Source of the DNA: an uncultured Saprospiraceae bacterium | GTDB lineage: Bacteria; Bacteroidota; Bacteroidia; Chitinophagales; Saprospiraceae | Length of the DNA stretch: 40,706 bases | Direction of reading: 5' to 3' | Assembly (NCBI GenBank): GCA_938001865.1 | Contig: CALLAW010000027.1 | Span: forward strand, 1-40,706 | In this document: one piece after another, positions 32,260-40,706 of the stretch | Layout: every line of letters starts with the position of its first letter | Numbering within the stretch: position 1 is the first letter of the stretch | Translations under genes and position numbers: made by a program | The notes under the pieces: model-generated | Database searches by the model: none | Told to the model about the DNA's origin: nothing | Seen by the model: only the letters and a program-made list of their open reading frames with translations

Positions 32260-33246
32260 ATGAGTATAATTATAGGCGGATGCGGGAGCTCTGGCAGTTC
32301 ATTGCTGCGACAAGTCCTTAATAGACATTCTGACGTCTATATTGCTCCTGAGACACATATTTTTGCAAAAAATCGAATTTATAGAGATTGGGCTTCAGCC
32401 AAAGATCAGCTAACAAAGCGATCCGTATTTGGGCTAAGGTCATCTGGTCTCACTCTGTTCACTGGCTTTGATCTCAGGCAGAGTGAGTTCAAAGGCTTAC
32501 ATATCAAAGAGATGGAAAAATCATCCTTTGACTCGTTTGTTTTAGACCTGTTTGGTCAAGCCAAAGAGAGAACAGGGAAGGCTATCTGGGGAGAGAAGAC
32601 TCCTAACAATATCTATCACTTTAGAGATATCTTGGCTCAGGTGTCAGAGAGTAGATGTATCATGACTACTCGTGACCCTTATGATAATATCGCTTCACTC
32701 GTAAGTCGAGGATATTCAGTTACATATTCTGTCAGTCGATATTTACTCAGTAATGCATTTGGCCTCCGAGCCATCAAATCACCAGACCTCCATATCATCC
32801 AATACGAAGACCTAGTCAGCTCTCCTCAGTCCACACTAGAGAAGTTAATGACCAATCTCAATCTGTCATACCAATCAGATATGCTCAATCCGGGTAAGGC
32901 AAGTGAGGATGACAGTACCCAGATGCAAGGGTGGACTCTTGATGAATCCCAACCCATTGAAGATACGGCAGTTGGTCGCTTTGATGCTTTGGATTCGGAT
33001 CTCCAAGCACGGATACGAAGAGCATGTTACAAGCTGCAAATCAAACCAGCAATAACAGAAAAGTTTGGTCTAAAGAAAAATATCAAAGCGATCGCTAAAA
33101 AGCTACAGTACAATTATCGTGGCAAAGGTGAGCTCAAAGATGATTGTAAATGGATGTCAAGAGAACTATCAAAAATTAGACTGAAGCGATCTATCAGAGG
33201 GTATGGACAACCGTTCAATAACTTCCCAATCGAAGTAGCTGAGTAG
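32260..33246 (+). CDS. PAPS-dependent sulfotransferase-family protein
   Basis: The 328-residue protein opens with the 5'-phosphosulfate-binding loop of sulfotransferases, IIIGGCGSSGSSLLRQVL. The 3'-phosphate motif is present as MTTRDPYDNIASLVSRGY, and a preceding TGKAIWGEKTPNNI fits the family. It would transfer sulfate from PAPS to a hydroxyl on a carbohydrate, lipid or other small acceptor; the acceptor is unknown. There is no signal peptide. The basic C-terminus (SRELSKIRLKRSIRGYG) is unusual. The stop codon abuts the prmC ATG with no gap, so prmC translation is likely coupled to it. No PAPS synthesis genes are in the window. Confidence 0.87.
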   Translation: MSIIIGGCGSSGSSLLRQVLNRHSDVYIAPETHIFAKNRIYRDWASAKDQLTKRSVFGLRSSGLTLFTGFDLRQSEFKGLHIKEMEKSSFDSFVLDLFGQAKERTGKAIWGEKTPNNIYHFRDILAQVSESRCIMTTRDPYDNIASLVSRGYSVTYSVSRYLLSNAFGLRAIKSPDLHIIQYEDLVSSPQSTLEKLMTNLNLSYQSDMLNPGKASEDDSTQMQGWTLDESQPIEDTAVGRFDALDSDLQARIRRACYKLQIKPAITEKFGLKKNIKAIAKKLQYNYRGKGELKDDCKWMSRELSKIRLKRSIRGYGQPFNNFPIEVAE

Positions 33247-34050
33247 ATGACACTCAAGGATTACTTCTATACTGAGCTTGAACCAATCTATGGACTTGGT
33301 GAGACCACTGCTATGTGGAAGCATCTTGCTATCTACCGACTCAAGTCTAATCGAAGTGACTCAGATCTCAAGACTGAAATCAAGAAACTCAAACAGAATT
33401 ATCCGATTCAATACATTACAGGCGAATCTGCATTCTATGACTTATTATTGAGTGTGACTCCAGATGTCCTGATCCCAAGGCCAGAGACTGAGGAATTAGT
33501 CGATTGGGTGATCAAGGACTACAGGGATAGCAAACAGCTCTCAATACTCGATATCGGTACTGGTAGTGGTTGTATCATCCTGACTCTAGGGAGACATCTC
33601 AACTGTCAGCTTTGCCTTGGTGTAGATATTAGCTCAGGAGCACTGGATGTAGCACGTCACAATGCGATAGCTAATGATGTGAAGGTAGACTTCCGTCAAA
33701 TGGATATCTTGAATACTAAGATTGAAGAGATCCCTAAAGTAGATATCATAGTCTCTAATCCACCATACATCTCTAAGTCCGAGCAATCAGAAATGACTAA
33801 GTCAACTCTAGACCATGAGCCAGATATAGCTCTCTATGGACCTGATCATGACCCACTCCGATTCTATACGTGGATAGCTAACTCAGGCAGTATGATACTC
33901 AATCCTAATGGTGTCATCTATGTCGAATTGAATGCGTTAGCACATCATGAAATACTTGCGATCTTTGAGGAGAATAAGTGGGAGACAGAGATGCGAAAAG
34001 ATATCTATGGTCATTGGAGAATGTTGAAAGCAAAGATGAGAAGTAGTTAA
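33247..34050 (+). CDS. prmC: Peptide chain release factor N5-glutamine methyltransferase
   Basis: PrmC (HemK) methylates the Gln of the GGQ motif of release factors RF1 and RF2. The 267-residue protein has the SAM-binding motif ILDIGTGSGCIILTLG, the substrate-binding NPPY motif in IIVSNPPYISKSE, and the N-terminal helical domain with YPIQYITGESAFYDL and VLIPRPETEELVDW. All are typical, and the length fits (about 275). The ATG immediately follows the TAG of the sulfotransferase gene. I see no odd feature apart from this pairing. Confidence 0.95.
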   Translation: MTLKDYFYTELEPIYGLGETTAMWKHLAIYRLKSNRSDSDLKTEIKKLKQNYPIQYITGESAFYDLLLSVTPDVLIPRPETEELVDWVIKDYRDSKQLSILDIGTGSGCIILTLGRHLNCQLCLGVDISSGALDVARHNAIANDVKVDFRQMDILNTKIEEIPKVDIIVSNPPYISKSEQSEMTKSTLDHEPDIALYGPDHDPLRFYTWIANSGSMILNPNGVIYVELNALAHHEILAIFEENKWETEMRKDIYGHWRMLKAKMRSS

Positions 34051-34190
34051 TAATCTGAATATGCGTAGATCAGTCAGGACGACATTGTCAACTCAATCCA
34101 AGCGTTATATCTCCAGATATCAACTCTCATAATCTAGATCGATAGCTCCAAACTGAACAACAATTATCATTGTCATGAAAATACGCTAAG

Positions 34191-35390
34191 ATGAAAAAAG
34201 TAGGAATTGGATTACTTGCCATTATCGGAGTCTTCATCATTCTCCTTGTAATCAATCGTCACAAGCTGACGAGATTATTGGCAGTGAATACGCTATTTGA
34301 TGAAGAAAATATCATTGATAATTTTCAGAATATGGATCAAATCTTTGATGTTAGTCAGATCGGTCTCCCTGTACAATCGGTCAGTATCCCCAATGCATCG
34401 AGTGAGTATCGCTTGCCGACCACCATTACAGTGAATAATAAGGAATGCAATGTCAAGGATTATCTGGAAGAGACTGCTACGGAGGGATTGATAATAATCC
34501 AGCATGATAGCATACTGCATGAGTCATACTACCTTGGGCTAGAGCCTGATGAGTTGCATATCTCTTGGTCGATGTCTAAGTCATTCGTCAGTCTGCTAAT
34601 CGGGATGTTGGTAGATGAGGGCAAGCTACATCTGGAGATGGAGGTGCAGGAGATCCTTCCACAGTTTGCCAAGAGTGGATATGACGGAGTCACTATCAAG
34701 CACTTACTCAACATGAGTTCTGGTGTCGCATTTAACGAAGATTATGGTGACTTCTACTCTGATATTAATCGCTTTGGACGTGCATTTGCTCTTGGAACTC
34801 CGCTCGAAGATTTTGCTAAGAGCTTGAAGAATGGGAAGACTCCTGGGACATACAACCACTATGTCAGCATCGATACCCAAGTACTCGGTCTACTGATCGT
34901 CAAAGTGACAGGACAGAGTATTACTCAATTGACACAAGATCGAATCTGGGAGCCAATGGGTATGGAATGTCCTGCAACATGGATTGTAGATAATACTCAG
35001 ATGGAAGTAGTCCTTGGCGGGATGAATGCTTGTCTCAGGGACTATGCCAAGCTCGGACTGCTCTATCTCAATGATGGAATGTATAATGGCAGCCAATTAG
35101 TCTCTCAGTCATGGATAGAGGCTAGTCTTACTCCTGACGAACCACATCTCATGCCAAATCAAAGTGAACTCTCAAGCAGTCTATATGGGTATGGATATCA
35201 ATGGTGGCTACCTCAATATCCGTCAAATGACTTCTTTGCCACAGGTATCTATAACCAATTCGTCTATGTGAATAGAGAGAAAGAGTTAGTCATCGCCAAA
35301 CTGTCAGCAGATGCTCGCTATCGCCATGATAAGAAAGCAATCAAGGCTGGCCATATCGACTTCTTTCAGTCTTTGGCAAGTGAGTTCTGA
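34191..35390 (+). CDS. Serine hydrolase of the beta-lactamase / penicillin-binding-protein family
   Basis: The 399-residue protein has an N-terminal membrane anchor or uncleaved signal (VGIGLLAIIGVFIILLVI) and a serine beta-lactamase-like domain. The nucleophile is Ser127 in the SxxK motif SMSK (Lys130), and a Tyr-x-Ser motif lies in NHYVSIDTQVLGLLI. GGMNACLRDYAKLGLLYLNDG and YGYGYQWWLP are family marks seen in esterase EstB, 6-aminohexanoate-dimer hydrolase and related class C-like enzymes. It probably acts in the periplasm on an ester, amide or peptidoglycan-related substrate. There is no evidence that it confers antibiotic resistance. It is isolated from its neighbours by 140 and 195 bp. 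Confidence 0.87.
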   Translation: MKKVGIGLLAIIGVFIILLVINRHKLTRLLAVNTLFDEENIIDNFQNMDQIFDVSQIGLPVQSVSIPNASSEYRLPTTITVNNKECNVKDYLEETATEGLIIIQHDSILHESYYLGLEPDELHISWSMSKSFVSLLIGMLVDEGKLHLEMEVQEILPQFAKSGYDGVTIKHLLNMSSGVAFNEDYGDFYSDINRFGRAFALGTPLEDFAKSLKNGKTPGTYNHYVSIDTQVLGLLIVKVTGQSITQLTQDRIWEPMGMECPATWIVDNTQMEVVLGGMNACLRDYAKLGLLYLNDGMYNGSQLVSQSWIEASLTPDEPHLMPNQSELSSSLYGYGYQWWLPQYPSNDFFATGIYNQFVYVNREKELVIAKLSADARYRHDKKAIKAGHIDFFQSLASEF

Positions 35391-35521
35391 CATGGATAGA
35401 TATCAGCTATCGGGGATGCTCTCTACGGCAGTATGAGTCTTACTCTAGGTAAATTTTTACTCTCAATTCAATCATTCCCAATTCATAGTGAATGGATTGA
35501 CGTTTGTCGAAGTATCGAGCA

Positions 35522-35548
35522 TTGTTCTGTGTTTTTCTTTTACCTTTG
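35522..35548 (+). promoter_or_regulatory. Probable promoter of yidC
   Basis: TACCTTTG (35541-35548) is an exact match to the Bacteroidota -7 box TAnnTTTG. A TTG at 35522-35524 lies 16 bp upstream, slightly closer than usual. The ATG at 35586 is 37 bp downstream, a normal leader. gpsA, 17 bp after yidC, would share this promoter. Confidence 0.5.
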
Positions 35549-35585
35549 CCCAATCATCAAACTACTCACTGAGTCAACCTAAAAT

Positions 35586-37493
35586 ATGGATAAGAATCAA
35601 AGTGTAGGCTTGCTATTGATGCTCGCCTTATTACTTGGATGGTTTTACTATACAGCACCATCTGCCGAAGAGATCGAAGAACAGAGAAGGATTCAAGATT
35701 CTATAGCACTTGCTACACAACCTGTCAATACTCAGAATCAAGCTAATCAGAGTACTTCTGCACCACTCTTCACACCTGATGACTCACTAGCAGGTACTAG
35801 CTCTGATGCAGCGTCAGTATCAGGAGATACACTCTCATCAGCTGGGCAGCCTCAAGCAGCGACTAACCCGATAGCCAAGGCTCGCAGCTATACTCTCAAG
35901 AATGATAAGATGACTGTGACCTTCAATAGTCAAGGGGGATACCCATCTTCCATCGTACTGCAGGATTACAATAAGATCGCTGCGGATCAAGAAAATAATG
36001 AGATCAAGTTGCCTCTCGATTTGATGGCAGATGATAAGAATAAGTTTGAGTTCTTATTGCCAATCAAAGGGAAGGGACCAGTGAGTACTCGACAGATGCT
36101 CTTCGATGCAAATGAGTCAGATCAAAGCATAACATTCACGACAAGACTTGGAGGAGGAGCTACCTTTACACAGACATATGTCCTCAATGATGACTATACG
36201 ATAGACTACACGATTGGTGGTAATCAACTCGGGCAAGCACTAGAGAGTGGGACCAATACGATACAGTTTAATTGGGAGCAATACCTCGATAAGTTAGAGA
36301 AGAATGTCCAATTTGAAAAGTACTATTCTACCGTCTACTTCAAACCCACAGATGATGATTCTGAATATTGCAATTGTAGAGGAGATGGAGATGAAGAGTC
36401 TGATGAGAAAATAAAGTGGATTAGTCATGCTAACCAATTTTTCAATACGTCAATCATCGCCAACTCTAACCCATTTGAAGGTGGACAGTTCAATACCAAA
36501 ATGATGGAGGAGGATGCCTCTTCTATCAAGTGGACATCTTCTAAGACAGCTCTTTCGTTTGCAGGATCGCAAGTAAGTCAAAACTTTACGATATACGCTG
36601 GACCGAATGAGTTCAACACTCTCAAATCTTATGGGGTTGGCTTAGAAGAAGTTATTCCGTTTGGTCGATCTATCTTTGGAGCTATTAATAGATGGGTGAT
36701 CAGACCTTCATTTGATTTTCTCTCTAAGTTTATTGGGAGTAAGGGTGTCGTCATTATCGTATTGATATTTATCATCAAGATGTTGCTCTATCCGCTGACA
36801 TATAAGATGCTTCATAGTCAAGCTAAAATGGGTGCTCTTAAACCAAAGTTAGCTGGATTGACAGAAAAGTTTAAAGATGATCCTCAAAAGAAACAAGTAG
36901 AGACAATGTCAATCTACAGAGAGTATGGAGTCTCTCCACTTGGTGGATGTATGCCTATGGTCGTACAGATGCCAATATGGTATGCATTGTTTAGATTCTT
37001 TCCAGCCTCCATTACATTTAGGCAAGAGCCATTCTTGTGGGCCACTGACTTATCTTCGTATGATGTCATCGCAACTCTACCATTCACGATTCCAGCATTT
37101 GGGTCGCATATCAGTCTCTTTACTGTACTCTGGGCAGTGACTACGGTCTTGTATACCTACTACAACACTAAGCATATGGATATGTCAGCGAATCCAGCAA
37201 TGAAGTATGTACAGTATGCCATGCCATTAATGTTCCTTGTGTTTTTCAATAATTACGCTTCAGGTTTGACATGCTATATGTTCTTTAGTAACTTATTCAA
37301 TATCTTACAGACGGTGATCACGAAGAAATTTGTCTTCAACGATGAGAAGATATTAGCTCAGTTAGAGGAGAATAAAGGGAAGAACAAGGATAAACCCAAA
37401 ACTGGTTTTCAAGCTAGACTGGAGCAAGCCATGAAAGACTCTCAAGAAGTTGCTAAGAAAAGAGAAGCTGCTAAAAAGAAAAAGAAGAAATAA
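35586..37493 (+). CDS. yidC: Membrane protein insertase YidC
   Basis: YidC inserts and folds inner-membrane proteins, alone or with SecYEG. The 635-residue protein has an N-terminal anchor (VGLLLMLALLLGWFYYTAP), a Ser/Thr/Ala-rich linker, a large periplasmic beta domain to about residue 350, and a C-terminal five-helix core. Core marks are FIIKMLLYPLTYKMLHSQAK, with Lys398 at the position of the groove arginine of E. coli YidC, and GGCMPMVVQMPIWYALFRFF. A loop in the periplasmic domain carries Cys262-Asn-Cys264 followed by an acidic run (RGDGDEESDEK), which the E. coli protein does not have. The C-terminus is strongly basic (KKREAAKKKKKK), as expected for ribosome contact. Confidence 0.95.
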   Translation: MDKNQSVGLLLMLALLLGWFYYTAPSAEEIEEQRRIQDSIALATQPVNTQNQANQSTSAPLFTPDDSLAGTSSDAASVSGDTLSSAGQPQAATNPIAKARSYTLKNDKMTVTFNSQGGYPSSIVLQDYNKIAADQENNEIKLPLDLMADDKNKFEFLLPIKGKGPVSTRQMLFDANESDQSITFTTRLGGGATFTQTYVLNDDYTIDYTIGGNQLGQALESGTNTIQFNWEQYLDKLEKNVQFEKYYSTVYFKPTDDDSEYCNCRGDGDEESDEKIKWISHANQFFNTSIIANSNPFEGGQFNTKMMEEDASSIKWTSSKTALSFAGSQVSQNFTIYAGPNEFNTLKSYGVGLEEVIPFGRSIFGAINRWVIRPSFDFLSKFIGSKGVVIIVLIFIIKMLLYPLTYKMLHSQAKMGALKPKLAGLTEKFKDDPQKKQVETMSIYREYGVSPLGGCMPMVVQMPIWYALFRFFPASITFRQEPFLWATDLSSYDVIATLPFTIPAFGSHISLFTVLWAVTTVLYTYYNTKHMDMSANPAMKYVQYAMPLMFLVFFNNYASGLTCYMFFSNLFNILQTVITKKFVFNDEKILAQLEENKGKNKDKPKTGFQARLEQAMKDSQEVAKKREAAKKKKKK

Positions 37494-37510
37494 CTATTCT
37501 ATAGGATTAT

Positions 37511-38524
37511 ATGGAGATTACCGTTGGTATAATAGGTGCTGGGTCATTTGGCTTGACCATGGCTAAGCTGGCTTCTGCTAATGCCAAGGTAATTATCTAT
37601 AGTCGGAGTACGGACAAGGTCAATGCAATCAATACTAAGCAGCGACTCGGCAATATCAAACTCAATGACAATATCACTGCCATAACAGATCTAGAAGTAC
37701 TAGCTAAGCAGTGCAAGTTGATCATGCCTGTGATACCAGCTGCAAGTATGAGGGTACTCTTTGAGCAGTTGAGTGACTACCTAGACCCTTCACACTTTGT
37801 GATCCATGCGACCAAAGGTCTTGATTACAACCCTGAAGAGAAGATTAGCAAGCAGAATGTATTTACCATGAGTCAGGTCATCTCTCAGACATCTAGTGTA
37901 GTACGTATAGGATGTGTGTCAGGACCTAACCTCGCCAAAGAGATACTCGAAGAACAGCCGACAGCTACTGTTGTGGCTTCGGAGTATGATGAAGTGATCA
38001 ATATCGGCAGGACTGTCCTATCAAGTAATAAGTTTTTTGTATTCGGATCACACGAGATATACGGTATAGAACTAGCCGGAGCATTGAAGAATGTCTTCTC
38101 GATCGGTACAGGACTCTTGGCAGGGATAGGGCTAGGCAAGAATCTTCAAGCACTGATGCTGACACGTGGACTGCAAGAGATGATAAAGCTAGGTGAGGCT
38201 CTTGGAGCTGACAAAGCCCCATTCTTAGGAAGTGCAGGGATCGGAGATCTGATCGCAACAGCAACGAGTACGAGCAGTCGTAACTATCGATTTGGGACTC
38301 TAATTGCTCAGGGCAAAACGATAGAAGAGGCCAAAGAAGTCGTCAAGGAAGTAGCCGAAGGCGTACATACTCTCAAGGTGGTAAGAGCTCTAGCTAAAGA
38401 CTTAAAGATGACATTGCCTATTTGCGAGTTTATCTATCAGATTGTACATAATAATTATCCACTCACCAAGGCACTAGACCGTATCATGTTCTATCCTTCT
38501 ACGACCGATGTAGAATTTCTATAG
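37511..38524 (+). CDS. gpsA: NAD(P)-dependent glycerol-3-phosphate dehydrogenase
   Basis: GpsA reduces dihydroxyacetone phosphate to sn-glycerol-3-phosphate for phospholipid synthesis. The 337-residue protein has the dinucleotide-binding IGAGSFGLTMAKLA, MPVIPAASMRVLF, HATKGLDYNPEEK, VSGPNLAKEI, and the catalytic-domain block ELAGALKNVFSIGTGLLAGI. FLGSAGIGDLIATATSTSS and EVAEGVHTLKVV follow near the C-terminus. The length fits (about 335). It starts 17 bp after yidC and is likely co-transcribed with it, joining two steps of membrane biogenesis. Confidence 0.95.
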   Translation: MEITVGIIGAGSFGLTMAKLASANAKVIIYSRSTDKVNAINTKQRLGNIKLNDNITAITDLEVLAKQCKLIMPVIPAASMRVLFEQLSDYLDPSHFVIHATKGLDYNPEEKISKQNVFTMSQVISQTSSVVRIGCVSGPNLAKEILEEQPTATVVASEYDEVINIGRTVLSSNKFFVFGSHEIYGIELAGALKNVFSIGTGLLAGIGLGKNLQALMLTRGLQEMIKLGEALGADKAPFLGSAGIGDLIATATSTSSRNYRFGTLIAQGKTIEEAKEVVKEVAEGVHTLKVVRALAKDLKMTLPICEFIYQIVHNNYPLTKALDRIMFYPSTTDVEFL

Positions 38525-38772
38525 AATACCGCCAATTACTAACCTTTTAAGAGCTGCAATGCGTGAAGAAGAAGATTGACATAAACTAAACGACTGATGA
38601 TTAATGAAATATGTTGCAATTTTATTCGCTTAATTAAAGTAAGTATTTTACATACAGCCTAGAATGAAGTAAATACATATCGTCTTTAGTAAGAAACTTT
38701 TAGAGAGATAAGTCACTTATAGAAATGAATGTGTAACTTTCGGAATATTTCAAATAAGTATAATATATAAAT

Positions 38773-39774
38773 ATGGCTAATAATAAAAACAAAACATTTT
38801 GGCAAAAGCCAGAAGGGAAGACTGGAGCAATCTTTTTGGTAGGGATATTTGCACTTATCGCATACTCGGTACTCTCTATCGGGATAGGAGCAATCGTTGC
38901 ATTCGGAGCATCATTGATAGGTAAGATTGCAATCTTTGGGGCATTGGCTCTGCTCATCTTTATGGCCATAGATAGCAAGTCTCGTACTGTCATCAGTTAC
39001 ATGTACCAGAGTATTATGCGTAAGATCACAGGAATCTTTGTGACGATAGACCCGATCGGTATCTTGAAGAATTATGTCCATGACATGGAGAAAAATCTCA
39101 AGAAACTCGGTAAGCAAATCGGAGGAATCAAAGGTCAAATGAGACAGCTCAAAACGAATGTCACTACAAATAACGCAGAGATCGAAAAGAATATGAGCAT
39201 TGCTCGTCAAGCCAAAAAAATTGGCGACGAAAAACAGCTCATCCTCTCATCTCGGAAGGCTGCAAGACTCAAAGAGTCTAATACGAAGTATGTCGCATTG
39301 CATAAGAAACTCAGTGTACTCTATAGAGTGTTGACCAAGATGTATACTAACTCTGAGATACTCCTCGAGGATACTAAAGATCAAGTCAGAGTCAAGGAGC
39401 AAGAAGCAAAAGCGATCAAGGCATCACACTCAGCGATGAGATCAGCAATGAGTATTATCAAAGGTGATCCAGATAAGAGAGCAATGTTTGACCAAGCTAT
39501 GGGACATATCACCGATGATGTAGCCAATAAGGTAGGAGAGATGGAGCAATTCATGGAAATGTCGTCTGACTTCATGAATAGTATAGATATTCAGAATGGT
39601 ATGTTTGAAGAGAAAGGTCTCAAAATGCTCGAAGAATATGAAAAGAAAAGTACATTAATGTTACTCGGTGGCGCTGAAGATGCAAGTGAGACTCTTGAGC
39701 TTGACAATAGAGAGCTCGACGCAGAGATCAGAAAAGCATCAAGTAACGATGACTACGAAAGCCTATTCGACTAG
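38773..39774 (+). CDS. PspA/IM30-like membrane-anchored coiled-coil protein
   Basis: I do not recognise this 333-residue protein by name. It has a hydrophobic stretch of two helices at about 17-62 (AIFLVGIFALIAYSVLSI and AIFGALALLIFMAID). A charged, helical region with high Lys, Glu and Gln content fills about 95-290. Helices such as MEKNLKKLGKQIGGIKGQMRQ and ARQAKKIGDEKQLILSSRKA are reminiscent of the PspA/IM30/Vipp1 (ESCRT-III-like) family, which lacks transmembrane segments. The last 40 residues are acidic (LELDNRELDAEIRK). Its stop codon is directly followed by the ApbE ATG, so the two are probably co-translated. The upstream 248 bp contain no gene; a weak -7-like TAACTTTC lies at 38734-38741. 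Confidence 0.75.
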   Translation: MANNKNKTFWQKPEGKTGAIFLVGIFALIAYSVLSIGIGAIVAFGASLIGKIAIFGALALLIFMAIDSKSRTVISYMYQSIMRKITGIFVTIDPIGILKNYVHDMEKNLKKLGKQIGGIKGQMRQLKTNVTTNNAEIEKNMSIARQAKKIGDEKQLILSSRKAARLKESNTKYVALHKKLSVLYRVLTKMYTNSEILLEDTKDQVRVKEQEAKAIKASHSAMRSAMSIIKGDPDKRAMFDQAMGHITDDVANKVGEMEQFMEMSSDFMNSIDIQNGMFEEKGLKMLEEYEKKSTLMLLGGAEDASETLELDNRELDAEIRKASSNDDYESLFD

Positions 39775-40706
39775 ATGATAAGGAAGTCTACAGAGATATT
39801 GAATAGTGGAATGCTGATACTCATCGTATCAGCATTCTTTATTAGTGGCTGTAAGATAGATACTTCTAAGAGACAACAGCAAGACATCCACTCCTCTGGA
39901 GGCTATATCAAGATCAGCGGTAAGACGATGGGCACTACGTATCATATTACTTATGAGTCCAACCCTAGAGTCAAGCAAGAGTCTATAGACAGACTATTGT
40001 TGGATATCAACCAAAGTGTGAGTACATATGTGCCTTCATCGGAGATTTCACAATTTAACCAAGGTACTGGACCATTACTATTGATGTCGGTCTCTGGAGA
40101 GAAGGCAACACAACAGATGAAGTCTACTGGACAGATAACTCCTGTGGATAGTTACCATCACTTTGAGTCTAACCTGAGGGCTTCACAGATTATCTTTGAT
40201 CAGAGTGATAGGCTCTTCGATCCGACTGTAATGCCGTTAGTCAATTACTGGGGCTTCGGTTATCAAGGACATGACGCAGTCGCTGAGGTTAACCACGACA
40301 CTGTAGCGCTACTGAGACAAGCCGTAGGACTAGATGGAGTAAGTATAGAGAGGATAGGGCAGACTGTTGTAGTCAATAAGGATAATCCCAAGACTCAGAT
40401 TGACTTCAGTGCTATAGCTAAAGGATATGCAGTTGACATAATCATACAATATCTCCAGTCATGCATGGTCAATAATGCCCTTGTCGAGATTGGTGGAGAG
40501 AGTGCAACTCTTGGACTGAACGCCTCTCATCTACCATGGACGATCGGAATCAATACTCCAAGCACTCAAGCAAGTATCTATGACTTTGAAGTCATCGTCA
40601 ACCTCAGTAATGTTGCACTCGCATCATCTGGTAACTACCGCAATTATAGACTGATAGATGGTAAGAGATATGGGCACGAGATCAGCCCAGTGACGGGTTA
40701 TCCTAC
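39775..40706 (+). CDS. apbE: FAD:protein FMN transferase ApbE, lipoprotein (partial, runs off right edge)
   Basis: The ORF starts with an ATG at 39775, directly after the TAG of the preceding gene, and is open for 310 codons to the right edge. A lipoprotein signal ends at Cys26 (LIVSAFFISGC). ApbE moves FMN from FAD onto a Thr or Ser of membrane flavoproteins such as Na+-NQR and Rnf subunits. Seen are ISGKTMGTTYHITY, FDPTVMPLVNYWGFG, the FAD-binding IDFSAIAKGYAVDIII, NALVEIGGE, VALASSGNYRNY and the metal-site region YGHEISPVTGYP. An extra stretch of roughly 25-30 residues seems to lie between SQFNQGTG and DSYHHFESN. The C-terminal end lies outside the window. Confidence 0.9.
   Translation, partial: MIRKSTEILNSGMLILIVSAFFISGCKIDTSKRQQQDIHSSGGYIKISGKTMGTTYHITYESNPRVKQESIDRLLLDINQSVSTYVPSSEISQFNQGTGPLLLMSVSGEKATQQMKSTGQITPVDSYHHFESNLRASQIIFDQSDRLFDPTVMPLVNYWGFGYQGHDAVAEVNHDTVALLRQAVGLDGVSIERIGQTVVVNKDNPKTQIDFSAIAKGYAVDIIIQYLQSCMVNNALVEIGGESATLGLNASHLPWTIGINTPSTQASIYDFEVIVNLSNVALASSGNYRNYRLIDGKRYGHEISPVTGYP

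Noticed and set aside
1-40706. Defence island, CRISPR array, prophage or insertion sequence
   Set aside because: No spacer-repeat array, transposase, integrase, tRNA-linked attachment site or phage structural gene can be recognised; genes are mostly core metabolism and envelope functions.

Overview
The window reads as a chromosomal segment of a Bacteroidota bacterium, probably from the Saprospiria or a related lineage. The grounds are type IX secretion (T9SS) C-terminal sorting domains on secreted proteins, SprB-like repeats, MopE-like Asp/Cys repeats, Bacteroidota -7 promoter boxes (TAnnTTTG), a YidC with a large periplasmic domain, LpxB (hence a lipid A outer membrane), and families typical of the phylum such as DUF5683 and DUF6794. 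I see no rRNA, tRNA, CRISPR array, insertion sequence or prophage. The taxonomic call is inference from family content.

Layout. 1-4842 (minus): two tandem secreted endonuclease/exonuclease/phosphatase (EEP) paralogues. One ends in a T9SS domain; the other carries MopE-like repeats and runs off the left edge. 4961-7314 (minus): an operon of an aspartate-type aminotransferase, an unrecognised 149-residue protein and the TruC-like pseudouridine synthase, divergent from a one-domain asparaginase at 7398. 8044-10177: a small membrane protein (plus) facing a thioredoxin-fold protein (minus). 10282-12455 (minus): pyrB, pyrR and acpH. 12502-18487 (minus): a TauE-type permease behind a 1746-residue M43 metalloprotease with about 16 SprB repeats and a T9SS domain. 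18601-21820 (plus): a DUF6794 protein and topA. 21940-22304: a frameshifted WG-repeat remnant.

22346-28319 (minus): two cell-envelope and chromosome clusters, surE/small membrane protein/lpxB and UPF0173 hydrolase/parA/parB/DUF5683/acyltransferase. 28439-29623 (plus): an FMN reductase and an FKBP lipoprotein, closed by a strong terminator facing a 2-hydroxyacid dehydrogenase. 31028-32201 (minus): tag and cdd. 32260-40706 (plus): a sulfotransferase coupled to prmC, a serine hydrolase, yidC, gpsA, a PspA-like membrane protein and an ApbE lipoprotein cut by the right edge.

Most of the window is housekeeping: nucleotide metabolism, envelope biogenesis, chromosome segregation and RNA or protein modification. 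The accessory material is the repeat-rich secreted proteins. The points most worth a second look are the EEP pair with a shared Cys-Cys motif, the 330-bp in-frame repeat at the left edge, the permease gene without a normal start codon, the unlisted WG-repeat pseudogene, and the 149-residue protein upstream of truC.
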